DNA from: an uncultured Muribaculaceae bacterium
GTDB taxonomy: Bacteria; Bacteroidota; Bacteroidia; Bacteroidales; Muribaculaceae
Direction of reading: 5' to 3'
Assembly (NCBI GenBank): GCA_910587925.1
Contig: CAJUOC010000016.1
Coordinates: 1 to 56,914 of the forward strand
DNA: 56,914 bases
Position 1 is the first letter of the stretch. Each line of letters opens with the position of its first letter. Below are positions 28,283 to 36,659 of this stretch, piece by piece. The notes under the pieces are model-generated. The model was given only the letters and a program-made list of their open reading frames with translations, was not told the origin of the DNA and searched no databases. The position numbers and the translations under genes are program-made.

Positions 28283-29374
28283 CTAAGGTCGCGGGGAGTC
28301 GAGTTTTTCGTTTATGCGGGCCACCACGCTCTCTGGCTTGATGGCGGCCAGGCAGAGATAGTCGCCGCGGTAGCAGGGCTTCTGACCGAATACCGAGCAG
28401 GGCCGGCATGTCATGGGCAGCTGGATGGTGTCGGCATCGGCCTGGCGCCAGCCCTTGAATCCGCAGTAGGGATGCGTGGCGCCCCATATGCTGAGGGTGG
28501 GCGCGCCGGCTATCGAGGCCAGATGCATGTTGGCCGAGTCCATGGTGAGCACGGCATCCATGTGGTTGAGCAGGGCGAGCTCGGCGCCGAAGCCGTAGCG
28601 CTTGCCTGCGAGCGAGACCACATTGGGGTGCCCCTCGGCGAGGCGCTCCAGCTCGGGGGCGTCCTCGGGGCCGCCGAGCAGAAATATACGCAGACCTGAG
28701 CGCCCGGCCATAGCATCGATCACCCGGGCCATGAGCCCGGCCGGATACACCTTGCCGGCATGGGCGGCCGACGGCGCTATGGCCAGCCACTGCTCGCCGG
28801 CAGCCTTGGGCGGCGTGATGGCGGCGAAGAGGGCGGGGTCGGCCTTGCCGCGGCCGTCGAAAAGACCGTCGAAGCGGTCGGTCAGCGGCAGCCCGGCCTT
28901 GAAGAATACCTCGCGGTAGCGGGAGCGCTGCGACACCAGCGGCAGCATCACCTTGGAGCGGCGGCGTGTGAGGGCGCGCTTGCCGGCACGGCCCTTGTTG
29001 ATATGCCACGAGCGTATGCCATGCAGGCGGCAGGCCATGCGCATCACCCGGGTACGCAATACATCGTGCAGGTCGACAAAGGCGTCGAAGCGGTAGCGGG
29101 CGTTGAGCCGGGCCACCAGCCGCATCATGCCGCGGGCGCCGCGGTACTCGCCGTGCACGTCGGCGCCGACGAGGGTGAGATTGGCCGGGGCGCCGACAAA
29201 CATGCCTGTCATCGCTGGCCGCGTCACCATCACGAAGCGCACATCGGGATAGCAGCGGCAGGCGCTGTAGACGACCGGGATGGTCATGGCCACGTCGCCA
29301 AACGCCGAGAAGCGGGCGATGAGCACGCTCACCAGGCCGCGGTCGTTGCCCGTGCGCGAGCTACTTGCCGCCAT
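28283..29374 (-). CDS. GT9 (heptosyltransferase-like) glycosyltransferase
   Basis: A 363-residue GT-B enzyme of the ADP-heptose transferase family. Motifs are IARFSAFGDVAMTIPVVY at the N-terminus, LAIAPSAAHAGKVYP in the middle, LLGGPEDAPELERLAEG, and the nucleotide-binding VLTMDSANMHLASIAGAPTLSIWGATHPY. The C-terminus has MTCRPCSVFGQKPCYRGDYLCLAAI, a cysteine-rich tail common in Bacteroidota GT9 proteins. It probably adds a sugar to the LPS core. The first 14 residues overlap the DUF4254 gene, so the true start may be near the VSVLIARF segment. Confidence 0.9.
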   Translation of the reverse strand: MAASSSRTGNDRGLVSVLIARFSAFGDVAMTIPVVYSACRCYPDVRFVMVTRPAMTGMFVGAPANLTLVGADVHGEYRGARGMMRLVARLNARYRFDAFVDLHDVLRTRVMRMACRLHGIRSWHINKGRAGKRALTRRRSKVMLPLVSQRSRYREVFFKAGLPLTDRFDGLFDGRGKADPALFAAITPPKAAGEQWLAIAPSAAHAGKVYPAGLMARVIDAMAGRSGLRIFLLGGPEDAPELERLAEGHPNVVSLAGKRYGFGAELALLNHMDAVLTMDSANMHLASIAGAPTLSIWGATHPYCGFKGWRQADADTIQLPMTCRPCSVFGQKPCYRGDYLCLAAIKPESVVARINEKLDSPRP

Positions 29375-29966
29375 ACAGCACGGGATTGGTATCGGCGTCG
29401 TTGTACATCTTCATCTGGCGGTATACCTTCATGTACTTGCGGCCGGCGGCGATATCGTCGATGAGACAGTCGATGGCGGCCGAGAGGTCGGTGCGCTGCT
29501 GCAGCAGTATGTCGAGCTTGCCGGCGCATCGGGCGCGGTGGTCGGGCGCGGCGTCGGCGCGTGTGGCCTCGGCACGCATGTGATATATCTTGAGGGCGAG
29601 TATCGACAGACGGTCGATGGCCCAGGCGGGGGTCTCGGTGTTGATGGTGGCGTCGGGCGCGGTGGCCACTCCGGCGTAGAGGTCGCGGAAGTAGGTGTCG
29701 AGCTCCTCGACCATATCGGTGCGGTCTTGATTGGAGCGGTCGATACGGCGCTTGAGCACCAGGGCCTCGGCGGGGTCGATGGCGGGGTCGCGTATCACAT
29801 CTTCCATGTGCCACTGGCGGGCGTCGATGAGGTTTTTCTCAAAGAGGGTATGCTCTACCGAGCCCTCGGGATAGGGATTGGCCACGGGGGCGTCGATGTC
29901 GTCACTCACGTGGTATGCCTCGACGCAGCGGTCGAATACCGTATTGCAGTTTTCAGCGAAAGTCAT
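29361..29966 (-). CDS. DUF4254 family protein
   Basis: A 201-residue cytosolic protein. The ATG at 29966 was chosen (MTFAENCNTVFDRCVEAYH) because the promoter -7 box lies just upstream and the longer frame reads into it. The sequence is mainly helical with the pattern WHMEDVIRDPAIDP, LKRRIDRSNQDRTDMVEELD and YMKVYRQMKMYND typical of DUF4254. Its function is unknown. In Bacteroidota it commonly lies before a GT9 gene, so a link to LPS core synthesis is plausible. It heads the operon that runs to 24529. Confidence 0.75.
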   Translation of the reverse strand: MTFAENCNTVFDRCVEAYHVSDDIDAPVANPYPEGSVEHTLFEKNLIDARQWHMEDVIRDPAIDPAEALVLKRRIDRSNQDRTDMVEELDTYFRDLYAGVATAPDATINTETPAWAIDRLSILALKIYHMRAEATRADAAPDHRARCAGKLDILLQQRTDLSAAIDCLIDDIAAGRKYMKVYRQMKMYNDADTNPVLYGGK

Positions 29967-29984
29967 ATCTACACTTGTTTTGCA

Positions 29985-29992
29985 CAAAGATA
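29985..29992 (-). promoter_or_regulatory. -7 promoter box of the DUF4254-GT9-ruvB-flippase-GT4 operon
   Basis: TATCTTTG on the minus strand is an exact TAnnTTTG box, 18 bp upstream of the DUF4254 start. I could not find a good TTTG at the usual -33 distance, so the assignment rests on the -7 box. Confidence 0.55.
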
Positions 29993-30058
29993 ATAGAAAA
30001 ACCTCACAAGCCATCACCACCTCGCAAAAAAATCTTGCCATCGCGGCGCGGCCGGGCA

Positions 30059-30092
30059 TAAAAAAAGCGGCTCTCCCGATGGGAAAACCGCT
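30059..30092 (-). terminator. Terminator of the tRNA-Pro transcript
   Basis: On the minus strand AGCGGTTTTCCCATCGGGAGAG can fold into a stem (30066-30092) with a CATC-type loop, followed by a run of seven or eight T. Confidence 0.8.
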
Positions 30093-30105
30093 GCTTTTGA
30101 TTTTG

Positions 30106-30179
30106 TCGGGGTGACTAGACTCGAACTAGCGACCTCACGCCCCCCAGACGCGTACTCTAACCAACTGAGCTACACCCCG
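30106..30179 (-). tRNA. tRNA-Pro(GGG)
   Basis: Reading the minus strand: acceptor CGGGGTG pairs with CACCCCG, D-stem GCTC/GAGT, anticodon loop CTGGGGG with anticodon GGG, T-arm GCTAG-TTCGAGT-CTAGT. The discriminator base is A (30106) and CCA is not encoded. The anticodon stem has two G-U pairs. It has its own promoter (30202-30233) and terminator. Confidence 0.95.
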
Positions 30180-30201
30180 AGATTGTTTCTCAAAAGCGAT
30201 G

Positions 30202-30233
30202 CAAAGGTAGGCGTTATTTTGATAACATGCAAA
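30202..30233 (-). promoter_or_regulatory. Promoter of tRNA-Pro
   Basis: TTTG (30230-30233, minus strand), a 20-bp spacer and TACCTTTG (30202-30209) match the Bacteroidota consensus exactly. The predicted start is about 20 nt upstream of the mature tRNA 5' end. Confidence 0.85.
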
Positions 30234-30392
30234 TTTTCCGGCCAAAAAATTTAATAAAATTTTTGCACTTTCACACACATCGCTGACTATCACCGCGTTG
30301 CCAAAACACCACCTGAACACTTCCTACCGCTGTGCCAACCGCCGGGCACATACCGTTGTTTTAATATCAAAGATTTTTCTGACTGTTTATTT

Positions 30393-31298
30393 ATGAAAAG
30401 GATAATATTACTCGCCGCCATGGCCGCCTCGATAGGGGCCGCCGCGCAAGACGATGCCGCCGGGAAGATATATATCGTGCCGGTCGACGACGCGGGACAC
30501 CCCGTAGAACTGGCCGACGGAAGCTACCAAGGGCAGGTGGAGCTGATCGACTCCGACGGGTCGACGGGCATGACAGCCCGCAATTTCAAGGTCGACGGCC
30601 CCGGATTTGTATTTTATGCCAAAAGCTCCACCGACAGCAAGGCGACATTTTACATGATGCCGCCGTGGGCCACCCTGCCGGCAATCATCGGCATGGAAAA
30701 CCCGCTGGCCATCACCGGCAACAAGTATGTACCGGTGCCGCAGGGCGAGTATGATGTGGTGTACTACAACAATACCCGTGGATACAATTACTTCAACGTG
30801 ACAATGTCTGACGACCCCGACCGCGTGGTATACCCCTCGCAGATATTCATGATGAGCGCCGACGGCAAGTACGTGGCGCTGGCGGGCACCGACGGCGTAT
30901 ACGACGGGCTGGTGGCAATGCCTGCCTCCTTCAGGGTATCGTATGAGCAGCGCTACGACATGTCGGAGTTTATCTACGGGCCCGACGGCGACGGCCGCAT
31001 CACGGCCACCGAGCGTATGCCGCTGCAGCTGCGCTCCAATACCGGCACCAATCTCACCCTCACCGCCGACAGCGGCGTGCAGCCGGGCGAGAAGGTGCTG
31101 GTGAGGGTGAGCATCGTGCCGGGCGACTCATATATATTTGTGGCCGACGCCACGCTCACCGGCATCGGCGAGGCGGAGACAGACTGCGCCGGGCCGCAGT
31201 ACTACGACCTTGGCGGCCGGCCGCTGCAGGGCGCCCCCGACGCCCACGGCGTGTATATCATGCGCCGCGGCAGCCACACCTCCAAGGTGGTGAGATAA
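30393..31298 (+). CDS. Secreted protein of unknown function with sorting-type tail
   Basis: A 301-residue protein with a signal peptide (MKRIILLAAMAASIGAAAQ). The body is beta-rich with several aromatic turns (KIYIVPVDDAGHPV, FYMMPPWATLPAIIG) and no catalytic motif that I recognise. The C-terminus YYDLGGRPLQGAPDAHGVYI ends in a basic strand and resembles the tail of the GH5 protein at 34191-35534; both look like surface-sorting tails. It stands alone upstream of a very strong terminator at 31306-31363. Confidence 0.6.
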   Translation: MKRIILLAAMAASIGAAAQDDAAGKIYIVPVDDAGHPVELADGSYQGQVELIDSDGSTGMTARNFKVDGPGFVFYAKSSTDSKATFYMMPPWATLPAIIGMENPLAITGNKYVPVPQGEYDVVYYNNTRGYNYFNVTMSDDPDRVVYPSQIFMMSADGKYVALAGTDGVYDGLVAMPASFRVSYEQRYDMSEFIYGPDGDGRITATERMPLQLRSNTGTNLTLTADSGVQPGEKVLVRVSIVPGDSYIFVADATLTGIGEAETDCAGPQYYDLGGRPLQGAPDAHGVYIMRRGSHTSKVVR

Positions 31299-31305
31299 TC
31301 GCATA

Positions 31306-31363
31306 CCGCATAAACACCGGCGCCCCGGCTCATCAGTGAGCCGGGGCGCCGGTGTTTATGCGG
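31306..31363. terminator. 27-bp perfect stem, bidirectional terminator
   Basis: Positions 31306-31332 and 31337-31363 are exact reverse complements with a TCAG loop. This is unusually long. It lies between the convergent secreted-protein gene (plus) and the metallo-hydrolase gene (minus) and can end both. Confidence 0.9.
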
Positions 31364-31371
31364 AGGGAGTA

Positions 31372-32097
31372 TCAGTCGAGCGCGATGCTCTCGCCGGGCT
31401 CGTGGAGGCAGTGGAAGGTGGTGTCGACCTTGGTGTGGAAGGGATACACGCCGAAGTCGCAGGCCACCATATAGTTGCCGTCGAAGTGCATCGGGAAGAA
31501 GTCGGCCACGCGGATTGCCTCGACAAACTCGGTGGCGCCGACAGCAAAGTCGCGGCCCTGGCGCACGTCGACCGGGAAGAAAGCCACGTCGAGCGACGAG
31601 TGCTCGGAGGCGATGCGGCCCAGCGCCTTGCGGAATGCGGCGTCGGCCTCGGCCACCTCGCGGGGCGAGCTTTCCTCGTTCCAGTGCCAGTTGTTGAGGT
31701 CGCCGGCGTGGCATATGGTCTTGCCCTCGCGGGTAGTCACCACAAAGCTCACACCGGCATCGGTCGAGTCGTATGCCTGCACGGTGAGGCCGCCGAGGAT
31801 ATCGTCGACACGGTCGCCGGGGCTCATGCCCTGTATGGCGAGGCGTGAGTCGGTATCGCGGGCCTCGACATCGTTGCTGAGTATGTACACGCGCTTGTGG
31901 TTTTGGGCGAGATTGAAGATTTCGGGATTGTAATGGTCGGGGTGTGAGTGCGACACAAAAAACACTACCGGCAGCCCGGGATGCTCGTCGAGCACCTTGT
32001 GCAGGGCGTGCGACGGGTCACGGTAATAGTCAAATACCATCACCACTTCGGAGGTGGTGACGATGAAGCCGCTGTGGGCAAGATATGTAATACGCAT
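31372..32097 (-). CDS. MBL-fold metallo-hydrolase
   Basis: A 241-residue protein with no signal peptide. The metallo-beta-lactamase metal-binding motif HSHPDH is at residues 50-55. A second metal ligand region includes TICHAGDLNNWHW, and a late histidine lies in FFPMHFDGN. Proteins of this type cleave lactones, phosphodiesters or similar bonds; the substrate here is unknown. It is divergent from the ABC exporter gene, 94 bp apart. Confidence 0.85.
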   Translation of the reverse strand: MRITYLAHSGFIVTTSEVVMVFDYYRDPSHALHKVLDEHPGLPVVFFVSHSHPDHYNPEIFNLAQNHKRVYILSNDVEARDTDSRLAIQGMSPGDRVDDILGGLTVQAYDSTDAGVSFVVTTREGKTICHAGDLNNWHWNEESSPREVAEADAAFRKALGRIASEHSSLDVAFFPVDVRQGRDFAVGATEFVEAIRVADFFPMHFDGNYMVACDFGVYPFHTKVDTTFHCLHEPGESIALD

Positions 32098-32191
32098 AGT
32101 GATAGATGTATGTTTTAGTATTTAACACCCGCGGCGGCGGGATAGTTCGCGCGAAAATTCGTATCTTCGCGGCATATTTGTCACGACGACC

Positions 32192-34024
32192 ATGAACGAA
32201 TTTATCAAGATACTCCGCCGCTTTGTGCCTCCGTACAAAAAGTACCTGGCTCTCAACATACTCTTCAACCTGCTCTCGGCCGTACTCACCATCTTCTCCT
32301 TTGCCCTGATCATCCCCATCCTGGAGATGCTTTTCAAGATACGCGAGGCAGCGTATGAGTACATGCCCGTGGGCTCGGCCTCGCTCAAGGATGTCGCCTT
32401 CAACAATTTCTACTACTACACCCAGGAGGCCATCGACGCATACGGGCCGCAGATCACGCTGGCGCTGCTGGCGGTGGCGCTGGTGGTGATGACCGGCCTG
32501 AAGACCGGCACCGCCTTCCTGAGCTCATACTTCATCATACCGCTGCGCTCGGGCATCGTGCGCGACCTGCGCAACTATGTCTACGACAAAATCACCGCCC
32601 TGCCCATCTCCTTTTTCACCTCGGAGCGCAAGGGCGACGTGATGGCCCGCATGAGCGGCGATGTGGCCGAGATTGAAAACTCGGTGATGGCCTCGCTCGA
32701 CATGATGTTTAAAAACCCCGTGATGATAGTGGTGTGCCTGGGCATGATGATCATGATATCGTGGAAGCTCACGGTATTTGTATTTGTGCTGCTGCCCGTG
32801 GCCGGGTTTATCATGGGGCGTGTGGGCAAGCGTCTCAAGCGCCAGTCGCTGGAGCTGCAAAACCAGTGGGGCGTGATGATGGCCAATATCGAGGAGACCC
32901 TCGGCGGCCTGCGCATCATCAAGGCATTCAACGCCGAGGCCAAGGTCAAGCGCCGCTTCCACGCCGAAAACCAGGTGTTTTACACCATCTCCAACCGTGT
33001 GGCCCGCCGCCAGGCCCTCGCCCACCCCATGAGCGAGTTTCTGGGCACGGCCGCCATCGCCATCATACTGTGGTTTGGCGGCACACTCATCCTCTCGGGC
33101 AACTCGGGCATGAACGCCGCATCGTTTATCTACTACATGGTCATCTTCTACAGCATGATCAACCCCGCCAAAGACCTCAGCAAGGCCATGTACTCCATCC
33201 AGAAAGGCCTGGCCTCGATGGAGCGCGTCGACAAGATACTCAACACCCGCAACCCCATCGCCGACCCCGCCGCACCGGTGGCCGCCCCGGCGCTCGCCCG
33301 CGCCATCGACTACCGCGGAGTAAGCTTCAGCTACGGCCAGCGCGAGGTGCTCCACGACGTGTCGCTCCACATCCCCGCAGGCTCGACCGTGGCGCTGGTG
33401 GGCCAGTCGGGCTCGGGCAAGACCACCCTGGCCGACCTGCTGCCGCGATTTTACGACGTGGCCGCCGGCTCGGTGACCATCGACGGCGTCGACATACGCG
33501 ACATGCGCGTCCACGACCTGCGCGACCTCATGGGCAACGTCAACCAGGAGGCCATACTCTTCAACGACACCTTCTACAACAATATCACCTTCGGCGTGTC
33601 CGACGCCACCCCCGAGCAGGTCGAGGCAGCCGCCCGCATCGCCAATGCCCATGAGTTTATCGTGGCATCGGAGCAAGGCTACGACACCATGATCGGCGAC
33701 CGCGGATGCCGCCTCTCGGGCGGCCAGCGCCAGCGCCTCAGCATCGCCCGCGCCATCCTCAAAAACCCGCCCATCCTCATCCTCGACGAGGCCACCTCGG
33801 CCCTCGACTCCGAGAGCGAGGTGCTGGTGCAGGAGGCTCTGGAGCGCCTCATGCGCGACCGCACCACCATCGTCATCGCCCATCGCCTCAGCACCATCCG
33901 CAATGCCTCGCTCATCTGCGTGATGCACGAGGGCCGCATCGTCGAGCAAGGCACCCACGAGCAGCTCATGGCCCTCGACGGCCACTACCGCCGCCTGGTC
34001 GAGATGCAGAGCCTCGGCTCCTGA
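32192..34024 (+). CDS. ABC exporter (MsbA-like, fused membrane and ATPase domains)
   Basis: A 610-residue half-transporter. Six transmembrane helices occupy residues ~15-330. The ATPase domain has Walker A GQSGSGKTT, the signature LSGGQRQRLS, Walker B ILILDEATSALD and the switch histidine in TIVIAHRLS. It should work as a homodimer. MsbA-type proteins flip lipid A or phospholipids; drug or peptide export cannot be excluded. A near-consensus -7 box (TATCTTCG, 32162-32169) lies upstream without a good -33 partner. Confidence 0.92.
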   Translation: MNEFIKILRRFVPPYKKYLALNILFNLLSAVLTIFSFALIIPILEMLFKIREAAYEYMPVGSASLKDVAFNNFYYYTQEAIDAYGPQITLALLAVALVVMTGLKTGTAFLSSYFIIPLRSGIVRDLRNYVYDKITALPISFFTSERKGDVMARMSGDVAEIENSVMASLDMMFKNPVMIVVCLGMMIMISWKLTVFVFVLLPVAGFIMGRVGKRLKRQSLELQNQWGVMMANIEETLGGLRIIKAFNAEAKVKRRFHAENQVFYTISNRVARRQALAHPMSEFLGTAAIAIILWFGGTLILSGNSGMNAASFIYYMVIFYSMINPAKDLSKAMYSIQKGLASMERVDKILNTRNPIADPAAPVAAPALARAIDYRGVSFSYGQREVLHDVSLHIPAGSTVALVGQSGSGKTTLADLLPRFYDVAAGSVTIDGVDIRDMRVHDLRDLMGNVNQEAILFNDTFYNNITFGVSDATPEQVEAAARIANAHEFIVASEQGYDTMIGDRGCRLSGGQRQRLSIARAILKNPPILILDEATSALDSESEVLVQEALERLMRDRTTIVIAHRLSTIRNASLICVMHEGRIVEQGTHEQLMALDGHYRRLVEMQSLGS

Positions 34025-34053
34025 CCTCACCCCGCCCCCTTAACCCTTAACTC

Positions 34054-34123
34054 TTCACCCGTCCCTCTTCACCCGTCCCTCTTAACTCGTACCTCTTAAC
34101 TCGTCCCTCTTAACTCGTCCCTC
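34054..34123 (+). repeat. Five tandem 14-bp units
   Basis: Two copies of TTCACCCGTCCCTC are followed by TTAACTCGTACCTC and two copies of TTAACTCGTCCCTC. The units tile 34054-34123 without gaps. They lie between the ABC exporter stop and the GH5 start (34191), in the likely GH5 leader. No role is evident; variable copy number is possible. Confidence 0.9.
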
Positions 34124-34190
34124 AATACACCGTTTATACACTATATAATACACAATCAATTATTACCAATTTACCTATCGTCTGATTGAC

Positions 34191-35534
34191 ATGAAAAGAC
34201 TTTTACTCGCTCTGGCAGTGGCCGCATCGGCCGCCACAGCCACAGCCGCCGACGGCCTGGACAAGACCGCCGCCGAGCTCGTCGCCGAAATGAGCCCGGG
34301 CTGGAATCTCGGCAACACTCTCGAGGCCACCCGCAACTGGGCCGGCGCCACTCTCTGGAACAATCTCGGCGGCGTGGAGTCGGAGACCGCCTGGCAGTCG
34401 ACCCGCACCACCCCGGAGCTGATTGACCTCATCAAGGCCGAGGGATTCCGCAGCGTGCGCATCCCGGTGGCATGGGCATTCGGCCACATATCCAATCCCG
34501 CCACCCACACCATCGACTCCAAATGGATGGCCCGCGTGCGCGAGGTGGTCGACTACTGCATCGACCGCGACCTCTACGTGGTGCTCAACGACCACTGGGA
34601 CGGCGGATGGCTCGAAAACAATATCAAGGAGACCGACCCCGCCAAAATCGAGCGGCAGAAACTCATCCTCGGCAGGCTCTGGACTCAGATAGCCACCGAG
34701 TTTCGCGACTACGACGAGCATCTGCTCTTTGCCGGCCTCAACGAGCCTAATGCCGACGACGCCGCACAGACGGCCCTGCTCCTGGCATACGAGCAGGTGT
34801 TTGTCGACGCCGTGCGCGCCACCGGAGGCAACAACCTGCGCCGCACCCTGGTGGTACAGGGCCCCAATACCGACTTCTCCAAGAGCTACGACTTCTACGA
34901 CACCTTTCCCACCGACCCCACGCCCGACCGCATGATGTTTGAGGTGCACTACTATACCCCCTGGCAATTCTGCGGCATGGACAAGGACGAGAGCTGGGGC
35001 AAGTATGTCAACTACTGGGGCGAGGGCAATATCCCCGCCGGCACCCGACGCGGCTACAATGGCGGCGAGGCTGAGATGGATCGCCTCTTCGGGCTGATGA
35101 AGTCGAAATATACCGACCGCGGCATGCCGGTAATCATCGGCGAGTACGCCGCCCTACAGAAGAACGTATCGGGCGCGGGCGAAGACCAGACACTGCACGA
35201 CGCCTCGGTGGCGGCATTTTACAAGCGTCTCAACGAGTGGTGCCGCGACGCGGGCATGGTATCCTTTGCCTGGGATACCAACAATTGCTCACGCCCCACC
35301 TCGACCATCATCGACCGTCGCACCCTGCGGGTGTACAATCAGCATGTGATGGACGCCATACGCGATGTATACGCCTCTACCGACGGCATCACCGACATAT
35401 CTGCCGACGGAGCCGCCGACACCGACGCTGCCGCCGTATACTACAATCTGCAGGGCGCGCGCGTGACCGACCCCGCTCCGGGGCTATATATAGTGGTACG
35501 CGGCCGCCGCGTCACCAAGGAGTACGTGCGCTGA
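34191..35534 (+). CDS. GH5-family endoglucanase-like enzyme
   Basis: A 447-residue secreted enzyme. A signal peptide (ALAVAASAATATA) precedes the family 5 (beta/alpha)8 barrel. Conserved features are SPGWNLGNTLEA, FRSVRIPVAW, the acid/base Glu185 in LNEP, HYYTPWQF and the nucleophile Glu318 in IIGEYAAL. The closest match in layout is GH5 cellulase/endo-beta-1,4-glucanase; mannanase or xyloglucanase activity is possible. The C-terminus has a short sorting-type tail (YYNLQGARVTDPAPGLYIVV). It stops 3 bp before the convergent Rid-like gene, leaving no space for an intrinsic terminator. Confidence 0.92.
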   Translation: MKRLLLALAVAASAATATAADGLDKTAAELVAEMSPGWNLGNTLEATRNWAGATLWNNLGGVESETAWQSTRTTPELIDLIKAEGFRSVRIPVAWAFGHISNPATHTIDSKWMARVREVVDYCIDRDLYVVLNDHWDGGWLENNIKETDPAKIERQKLILGRLWTQIATEFRDYDEHLLFAGLNEPNADDAAQTALLLAYEQVFVDAVRATGGNNLRRTLVVQGPNTDFSKSYDFYDTFPTDPTPDRMMFEVHYYTPWQFCGMDKDESWGKYVNYWGEGNIPAGTRRGYNGGEAEMDRLFGLMKSKYTDRGMPVIIGEYAALQKNVSGAGEDQTLHDASVAAFYKRLNEWCRDAGMVSFAWDTNNCSRPTSTIIDRRTLRVYNQHVMDAIRDVYASTDGITDISADGAADTDAAAVYYNLQGARVTDPAPGLYIVVRGRRVTKEYVR

Positions 35535-35537
35535 CGC

Positions 35538-36659
35538 TCACTCCCGAGGCGGGCACATAGCCATACACTCCATCTCCACAAGCCATCCCGGGCGGCAGAC
35601 GGGCGCCAGTGTCACCACACATGGCAACCCCGGATACCGCCCGGCTATCATTGCGCCCACCGCCGCGGCATCGGCCACGTCGCGTATGTACACGATGGCG
35701 TGCATCATGTCGGCGGCCGAGCAGCCGGCGTTGGCGAGCAGCGCCTCCACATTGTCGCACATGCGCCGGGTCTGCGCCTCGACATCGCCGGCGTGCACGA
35801 TGTGGCCGCGGCTGTCGATGCTCGCGGTGCCCGAGATGAGCACCCGGCGGCGGTCGGCAAAAGTCACGGCCGTGCCGCGCTCAAATGCCACACCGTACTC
35901 GGCGGTGGGGTTGAGGCGGTCGGGCGCGTGGAGATACTTCACGGCATCGGGAGCCGTGCCGGTGGCGGCATATACGTCGAGCAGCACCGTCACGGCGGGG
36001 TCGGAGTCGCTGCCGCCTATGCCGGTGCTGGCGATGAAGTGGGTGTCGGCGGTGAGGCCCACGGAGTCAAATACTTCATTGCGCCCCTTGACCATGCCGG
36101 CATAGTTGGTGTCGATATCGTGCACAAAAAACCACGTGCGCAGCACCCCGCCGGCCAGCGATGTGCCCCGGGCGGCCAGCGCCCGGTCGCAGTCGGTAAG
36201 CATACTGATTGTGGCCGCGCGCGAGTCGCGGCCGGGCCGCGACATGCCTGCCATCCATATCTCGGCGGCGCCGCCGGGCAGTGCCACCACATATATGCCC
36301 GGGCCGGCATCGGTCACCGAGGCGTCCTCGCGTGCCATGAGCCACACGGCCACCTTGGCACCCGCCACGCCCACCGGCGGCTGACCCACCGTCGACACGG
36401 CGCAGCCGGGCAGCCCCGTGAGTGCATCGCTCTGATTGGCGGGGTCGCTCAGAAAGACACGCATCATCACCGGCTCGGCCGGGCCGCAGGCCCGCAGAGC
36501 GGCGTCGCGCACGGCCGCCCACTGCCGGGCAAAGGTGCCTCCGCCGCAGGGTGTGGCCATGATATGGCGCTCGGCGGGGCCGCCGCCGTCGGGACGGTAT
36601 TCGGCGCAGGCGACAAGTGCATCGCCGCCGCCGGTATAGGTGCTGTAGGAGAGGCTCAT
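35538..36659 (-). CDS. Rid/YjgF-fold, chorismatase-like protein
   Basis: A 373-residue protein with two Rid-type domains. The C-terminal one (about residues 255-360) has VLISGTASIDSRGHIVHAGD and CDNVEALLANAGCSAADMMH, a standard RidA pattern. The N-terminal half (about 1-240) is divergent but carries QPPVGVAGAKVAVWLM. This arrangement resembles chorismatases of the FkbO/Hyg5 type, which cleave chorismate to hydroxybenzoate or dihydroxycyclohexadiene products. It is coupled to the upstream CxxCH lipoprotein gene by an ATGA overlap (36656-36659). Chorismatase activity is inferred from domain order only. Confidence 0.6.
   Translation of the reverse strand: MSLSYSTYTGGGDALVACAEYRPDGGGPAERHIMATPCGGGTFARQWAAVRDAALRACGPAEPVMMRVFLSDPANQSDALTGLPGCAVSTVGQPPVGVAGAKVAVWLMAREDASVTDAGPGIYVVALPGGAAEIWMAGMSRPGRDSRAATISMLTDCDRALAARGTSLAGGVLRTWFFVHDIDTNYAGMVKGRNEVFDSVGLTADTHFIASTGIGGSDSDPAVTVLLDVYAATGTAPDAVKYLHAPDRLNPTAEYGVAFERGTAVTFADRRRVLISGTASIDSRGHIVHAGDVEAQTRRMCDNVEALLANAGCSAADMMHAIVYIRDVADAAAVGAMIAGRYPGLPCVVTLAPVCRPGWLVEMECMAMCPPRE

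Noticed and set aside
29967..30059. N-terminal extension of the DUF4254 protein
   Set aside because: It would overlap the -7 promoter box at 29985-29992. The sequence MTFAENCNTVF is the normal start.
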